A stretch of DNA of 38,990 bases. It comes from Verrucomicrobiota bacterium. GTDB taxonomy: Bacteria > Verrucomicrobiota > Verrucomicrobiia > Limisphaerales > UBA1319. Both the position numbers and the translations under genes were made by a program. The notes beneath the pieces are model-generated. The model saw nothing but the letters and a program-made list of their open reading frames with translations. It ran no database searches and had not been told where the DNA came from. Of this stretch, positions 35,950 to 38,990 are shown piece by piece (positions within the stretch are counted from its first letter, which is position 1; each line of letters opens with the position of its first letter). Where the stretch lies: assembly GCA_022711435.1 (NCBI GenBank), contig JAKLFB010000048.1, forward strand, positions 1-38,990, given 5' to 3'.

Positions 35950-35973
35950 AGGGTCTGTGCATGCACAGACCCT
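35950..35973. promoter_or_regulatory. perfect 24-bp palindrome just upstream of hsdM (probable operator)
   Basis: The arm AGGGTCTGTGCA (35950-35961) is followed at once by its exact complement TGCACAGACCCT (35962-35973), with no spacer. It ends 8 nt before the preferred hsdM start. The length, symmetry and position fit an operator where a dimeric regulator could block the whole R-M/DarTG operon. No HTH gene is visible beside it, so the binder is unknown; an mRNA hairpin masking translation is the other option. Confidence 0.6.
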
Positions 35974-36289
35974 AAGCGGGAAAGAGGAGCCGGAAAAGGC
36001 AATCCAGGTCATGGGTAGGAAACCAATCGGATGTTCCGGTGATCCTTTAGCGGGAGGCGAGCCGGCGGAATCAAATCCTATCCCCACCCCGGTTTTGGTT
36101 TGCTCCCTACGCTCCATAAAGGTATTGGCCGGAATGATAAACGGGAATCAAGCCTAGGCAATGCAAAACCGGTTAAACGACGGGGGGTTGGATTTGAAGG
36201 CCCGGTTTACCCCGAGGACATAAGGTGCGACGCCCAATACCACGCTGCACCGCCATGCGCGAGGCGTGGCAACCCCGCCGGCAACGACT
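35974..36289. other. intergenic region upstream of the R-M operon
   Basis: No convincing gene is seen in these 316 bases. The composition changes quickly, with an A+T-richer patch around 36100-36200. It should contain the minus-strand promoter of the hsdM operon; no good -35/-10 pair stood out. Confidence 0.4.
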
Positions 36290-36638
36290 TCAGCTGGCCG
36301 AAGGGGACGGGGTCCCATGCGCGGCCTGCCACTCGGGCCGTTGCTTGAGCCAGAGTGGGATGGCACGCTCGTAACCGACGTCACGACCGGCCTTTTCAGA
36401 CTCAATCCACTTGAGCGTCAGGATTTCATCGCGCTCGTCGAGAGAAGTCGTCCCAGAACTGGTTTTCGGATATGGATTCCGGCGGCTCGGTCGCCATCGC
36501 TGCAGTCTGAGGATCATTCGGGCGCCGCTGGTAGTCGGCCAGGGCGGGCACTGCCATAGCGAGAAACGCCGTAATCTCGCGTACCGCGTCCAGGGCGTTG
36601 GGGGTCGTCCCCGGCTCCGACCGGCGCTCGATCTTCAC
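36290..36638 (-). pseudogene. small conserved-looking protein split over two frames
   Basis: A GTG at 36638 overlaps the upstream small ORF stop (GTGA) and opens MKIERRSEPGTTPNALDAVR, running to ESISENQFWDDF before a stop at 36426. The adjacent frame carries on with SLDERDEILTLKWIESEKAG then RDVGYERAIPLWLKQRPEWQ. Joined by a +1 shift near 36440, these give a natural-looking protein of about 110 residues. The KWIESEKAG..VG.ERA..LW pattern recalls small hypothetical proteins often seen near toxin genes, but I cannot name the family. It is either frameshifted, a sequencing error, or two overlapping ORFs. Confidence 0.45.
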
Positions 36639-36802
36639 AGACTATCCGCTTCAACCGCCGCCACAATGAATTCAGCCACGTTTTTTCCGGCCGATACAAA
36701 TCGCAAATCGTCGCCGAATCCCGTTGCGCGGGAACGTGGGATGGCCTCGTCGGTCTGAGGTGGAGCCTCGCTAATTTGTGAAATCCCGCAATCCCAGATC
36801 AT
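36635..36802 (-). CDS. 55-residue hypothetical protein
   Basis: The ORF runs from an ATG at 36802 to a TGA at 36635. It reads MIWDCGISQISEAPPQTDEA, then IPRSRATGFGDDLRFVSAGK, and ends NVAEFIVAAVEADSL. The composition is protein-like, with a C-terminal helix and no membrane segment. Its stop overlaps the GTG of the next small ORF, as is typical of a two-gene unit. No family is recognised. Confidence 0.4.
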   Translation of the reverse strand: MIWDCGISQISEAPPQTDEAIPRSRATGFGDDLRFVSAGKNVAEFIVAAVEADSL

Positions 36803-36922
36803 CCGTCGGCGCATCGCCCGGGGATGGCCGCGTGAGAGAGGAGGTAATGGCGCCGATTAGCCGCTCCTCGCCGCAATGTGTGCTGGCTTGCGATAACCTG
36901 ACAGGGCACACTCGGCGCGACG

Positions 36923-37303
36923 GTGGACCAGGCCGACAACATCTCCGCCGGCACGCAGGTCGTGTCGCGGGTGGAAGTGCGGGGAACGAACAATTCCCTG
37001 GTGCATCCCCGCGGCGCCGTGGGCGTGGTGACTCGGACGCCAACGGGCGAGGACAAACGGTTCCTGGTCCGTTTCCCGGACGGCTTCGAGTTCTCGCTTC
37101 AGCGCGAGCAACTGGAAGTTCTCAAACACTTCAAAGCTCGCCTCGGCAGCGAGACCAGGGTCCCTCAGACCACACATCGAGGATGGGAATTCGCGGCAAC
37201 CATCTTCTCACACTATCGAGCGCTCGCATCGGAGGCTCAAGGCAGGGTGTGGTTTGTCATCGCGCTGGCCCATTCGGTTTCAAAGACCGTCGGCTGCTGC
37301 TAG
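36923..37303 (+). CDS. small hypothetical protein, probably partly degenerate
   Basis: 126 residues from a GTG. The first ~70 (ISAGTQVVSRVEVRGTNNSL, then HPRGAVGVVTRTP, FLVRFPDGFEFSLQREQLEV, LKHFKARL) form a compact beta-rich domain that I recall as a short ORF found before predicted nucleotidyltransferase genes. No such gene follows here. The last ~50 residues do not look like the same domain and may be read-through into unrelated DNA. The function is unknown and the link to nucleotidyltransferases is from memory only. Confidence 0.4.
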   Translation: MDQADNISAGTQVVSRVEVRGTNNSLVHPRGAVGVVTRTPTGEDKRFLVRFPDGFEFSLQREQLEVLKHFKARLGSETRVPQTTHRGWEFAATIFSHYRALASEAQGRVWFVIALAHSVSKTVGCC

Positions 37304-37400
37304 CGCGAGGCTTAAGAGCCAACAGTCGCGCGCCATGGGTCAGTCAATGTATCTGCCCGCCGCTTGACATAGTCACCGAGACGGAATTGGCTGATCGCAG

Positions 37401-37577
37401 CTCCTGGCCAAGATCGCCAGCGACCACCGGAAACCCGACGGGCTGACGCTGATTCCGGAAAATGAAAAGGTCGGTTTCCTGCGCCCGCTGCTTGTCCGCG
37501 TCCTTTATGGAGCGGGCAAGGTGATCGAAGGAGTGTTGCACGGTCTGCGGACCGTGGGCGATCTGCAGGATTTTCCG
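37401..37577 (+). pseudogene. dinB: internal fragment of a DNA polymerase IV (DinB) gene
   Basis: The plus frame from 37401 reads LLAKIASDHRKPDGLTLIPE, then NEKVGFLRPLLVRVLYGAGK and VIEGVLHGLRTVGDLQDFP. This matches the Y-family polymerase segment that normally reads LAKIASD.RKPDG(L), followed by the helix-hairpin-helix (PGVG..T...L..LGI.TIGDL). Here PGVG has become YGAG and the HhH has lost residues. There is no start, palm domain or little finger, and the fragment ends at about 37577. It is a clear pseudogene piece, about 58 codons long. Confidence 0.75.
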
Positions 37578-37671
37578 GCGTGTTCCTCCATGCGGCGGCG
37601 TGTTCTGAACTGCAGCAGTCCCACCCGATATTGTCCTTGCACGGAGGGATGACTACTGAGAAGATGACCCT

Positions 37672-38871
37672 GTGAACAGTGACAGTTTGAAAGGCGTGCT
37701 TCAGCAGTTCGTCTCCCGGCCGCTGCCCAAGTGCCGGGCGCGGGAATTGGTCCTGCCAATGAACTCGGACAAGGTGGTTGGTTTGGCGGGCGTGCGGCGG
37801 TCGGGCAAGACGTTCTTGTTCTTCCGCACGATCCAGCAGTTGGCCGAGCAAGGGATCGGGCGTCCGCGGCTCCTTTACTTGAACTTCGAAGATGACCGTC
37901 TGCAGCCCTTGCGCGCCGAGGAACTCGACCTGGTTCTGCGCTGCCACCGCGAGCTCTTCCCAGAGTCCATCGGCCAGCGGTGCTACCTTTTCCTGGACGA
38001 AGTGCAAAATGCGCCCGGGTGGGAGCGGTGGGTTCGCCGCCTGCACGACACCGAGGACGTCGAGGTGTTCGTCACCGGGTCGTCTTCGCAACTGTTGACG
38101 CGCGACCTGGCCACCGCGTTGCGAGGCCGCAGCCTCACGCTGGAGGTGTTCCCGCTCAGCTTCGCCGAGACGCTGGAGTTTCGCGGCATCGTCTGGCAGC
38201 CCTCGCACCCGGACAGCGAGAGCGTGGTGCGCGGCGCCCTGGAGCAGTATTTGCGCTGGGGCGGCTTCCCGGAGGTGGTGCTGGCCGAAGAAGCCCTGCG
38301 CCCGTTGATCCTCGGCGAATACGCCTCGCTCATGCTCTACCGCGACGTGGTCGAGCGCTACGGCCTGCGCAACGAGGCCCTGATCCGCGAACTGCTGCGG
38401 TTCGCGTTTCGGAACACCGCCACGCTGGTCAACGTGAGCAAGCTCCACCGTGACTTCGCTTCCCTTGGCTTTCGCGTGTCGAAGAACACACTGCACGAAT
38501 ACCTGGGCTATCTGGAGGAGAGCTTCCTGCTGTTCCTGTTGCCCAAGCAGGAACGGTCCTTGCGCAAGCAGGCGCACAATCCCAAGAAGCTGCACGTCAT
38601 TGACCCGGGCCTGGTGGCGGCGTTCCAGGGAAATCCGGATCGGGACGTCGGGCGCAAGCTGGAAACGACCGTGTTCCTCCACCTGCGCCGCCAATACCGC
38701 GCGCTCTACTACTACGCCAACGGCGGTGAAGTGGATTTGTGCGACGAGGAGGGCACGGCTTTCTGGAACAGCTGCTGGAGCCTGACCGACCCGGACACCG
38801 CGTACCGGGAGAAGGTGGCGATGGCGCTGGGAAGAACGCGCGCCAAGCGGGCCAAAGGGCTGCTACTCTAG
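37672..38871 (+). CDS. AAA+ ATPase with DUF4143 domain, C-terminal end shortened
   Basis: A 399-residue protein from a GTG start. Walker A is GVRRSGKT (Lys46) and Walker B CYLFLDEVQN; sensor-like VTGSSSQLL and PLSFAE follow, all typical of the AAA_14 plus DUF4143 family. The DUF4143 part (RDVVERYGLRNEALIRELLR, NTLHEYLGYLEESFLLFLLP) runs to NGGEVDLCDEEGTAFWNSCW. Family members usually go on another 20-40 residues with a last strand; here the frame stops after RAKGLLL, right beside possible mobile-element DNA. The cellular role of the family is unclear; some are encoded in defence or toxin regions. The upstream sequence is a dinB remnant. Confidence 0.85.
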   Translation: MNSDSLKGVLQQFVSRPLPKCRARELVLPMNSDKVVGLAGVRRSGKTFLFFRTIQQLAEQGIGRPRLLYLNFEDDRLQPLRAEELDLVLRCHRELFPESIGQRCYLFLDEVQNAPGWERWVRRLHDTEDVEVFVTGSSSQLLTRDLATALRGRSLTLEVFPLSFAETLEFRGIVWQPSHPDSESVVRGALEQYLRWGGFPEVVLAEEALRPLILGEYASLMLYRDVVERYGLRNEALIRELLRFAFRNTATLVNVSKLHRDFASLGFRVSKNTLHEYLGYLEESFLLFLLPKQERSLRKQAHNPKKLHVIDPGLVAAFQGNPDRDVGRKLETTVFLHLRRQYRALYYYANGGEVDLCDEEGTAFWNSCWSLTDPDTAYREKVAMALGRTRAKRAKGLLL

Positions 38872-38990
38872 AGCTTGTCCCAAAAGCCGGGTTTTCGGCC
38901 AACCTGTGTGAGCGGCCTCGGGCCAGTGTAAATTTTCCGATGGATGGATTAGAAATCGAGCCGGGAGCGTCTTTCCTGCGGCCTTTTCTT
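38872..38990. mobile_element. possible insertion-sequence end at the window edge
   Basis: Immediately after the shortened ATPase gene the sequence reads GAGCTTGTCCCAAAAGCC, similar in style to terminal inverted repeats of some IS4/IS5-group elements. No transposase is visible before the window ends, so this is only a suggestion supported by the early stop of the gene. Confidence 0.2.

Noticed and set aside
36154..36405. 83-codon minus frame between hsdM and the small ORFs
   Set aside because: It overlaps the more protein-like frame ending at 36290 and has low-complexity Ser/Pro/Arg composition.
37312..38694. Minus-strand frame of 460 codons opposite the DUF4143 ATPase
   Set aside because: The plus strand has Walker A and B motifs and family features; the minus translation has none.
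1..38990. tRNA or rRNA genes
   Set aside because: No cloverleaf with a TTCGANTC-type loop and no rRNA-like conserved stretch was recognised by eye in the gaps; a covariance-model search would settle it.

Overview
The window reads as a G+C-rich chromosome segment from a Verrucomicrobiota-type bacterium, most like the Pedosphaera/Limisphaerales group. This is inferred from family style rather than from a marker gene. The indicators are a Tat-exported Gfo/Idh oxidoreductase, a secreted RCC1-repeat protein with the C-terminal tail common in that group, an ECF sigma factor coupled to a YfbK-type von Willebrand protein, very large membrane proteins, a glycine-rich RRM protein, and sparse Shine-Dalgarno sites.

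Positions 1-6476 hold a partial gene end, a methyltransferase (minus strand), a Tat-exported oxidoreductase, an AlgI-like MBOAT O-acyltransferase followed 4 nt later by an SGNH-like partner (probable exopolysaccharide acetylation), and an outer-membrane SphA/MetA-type protein. Positions 6529-17960 (minus strand) are one tight operon: an ECF sigma factor, a membrane-anchored protein combining an anti-sigma-like N-terminus with a vWA module, and a 2378-residue membrane protein with a second signal-like segment in its middle. This looks like a transenvelope signalling or assembly system and is the best candidate here for something undescribed. Positions 18520-23110 carry the RRM gene with a clear terminator, then a KtrB/TrkH-KtrA potassium uptake pair overlapping a GH13_18 sugar phosphorylase, a plausible osmoadaptation unit. 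Positions 23129-26604 (minus strand) hold thiD overlapping a secreted subtilase with PA and P domains.

From about 26.6 kb to the end the sequence is accessory and broken. It holds structured intergenic repeats, a truncated PIN-toxin start running into helically spaced TTCGG repeats, a TPR fragment, an RCC1 gene split at a nine-G tract (possible phase variation), and a scrambled Ser/Thr kinase-WD40 remnant fused to the end of hsdR. Next comes a type I restriction operon in the order hsdM - half-size hsdS - darT - darG - hsdR, with overlaps or 3-nt gaps throughout. Here a complete DarTG toxin-antitoxin pair sits inside the R-M operon. hsdR is frameshifted and has lost its C-terminal end, so the locus probably methylates but does not restrict. 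A perfect 24-bp palindrome lies just upstream of the likely hsdM start. Beyond it are coupled small ORFs, a DinB remnant and a DUF4143 ATPase that ends early beside a possible insertion-sequence end.
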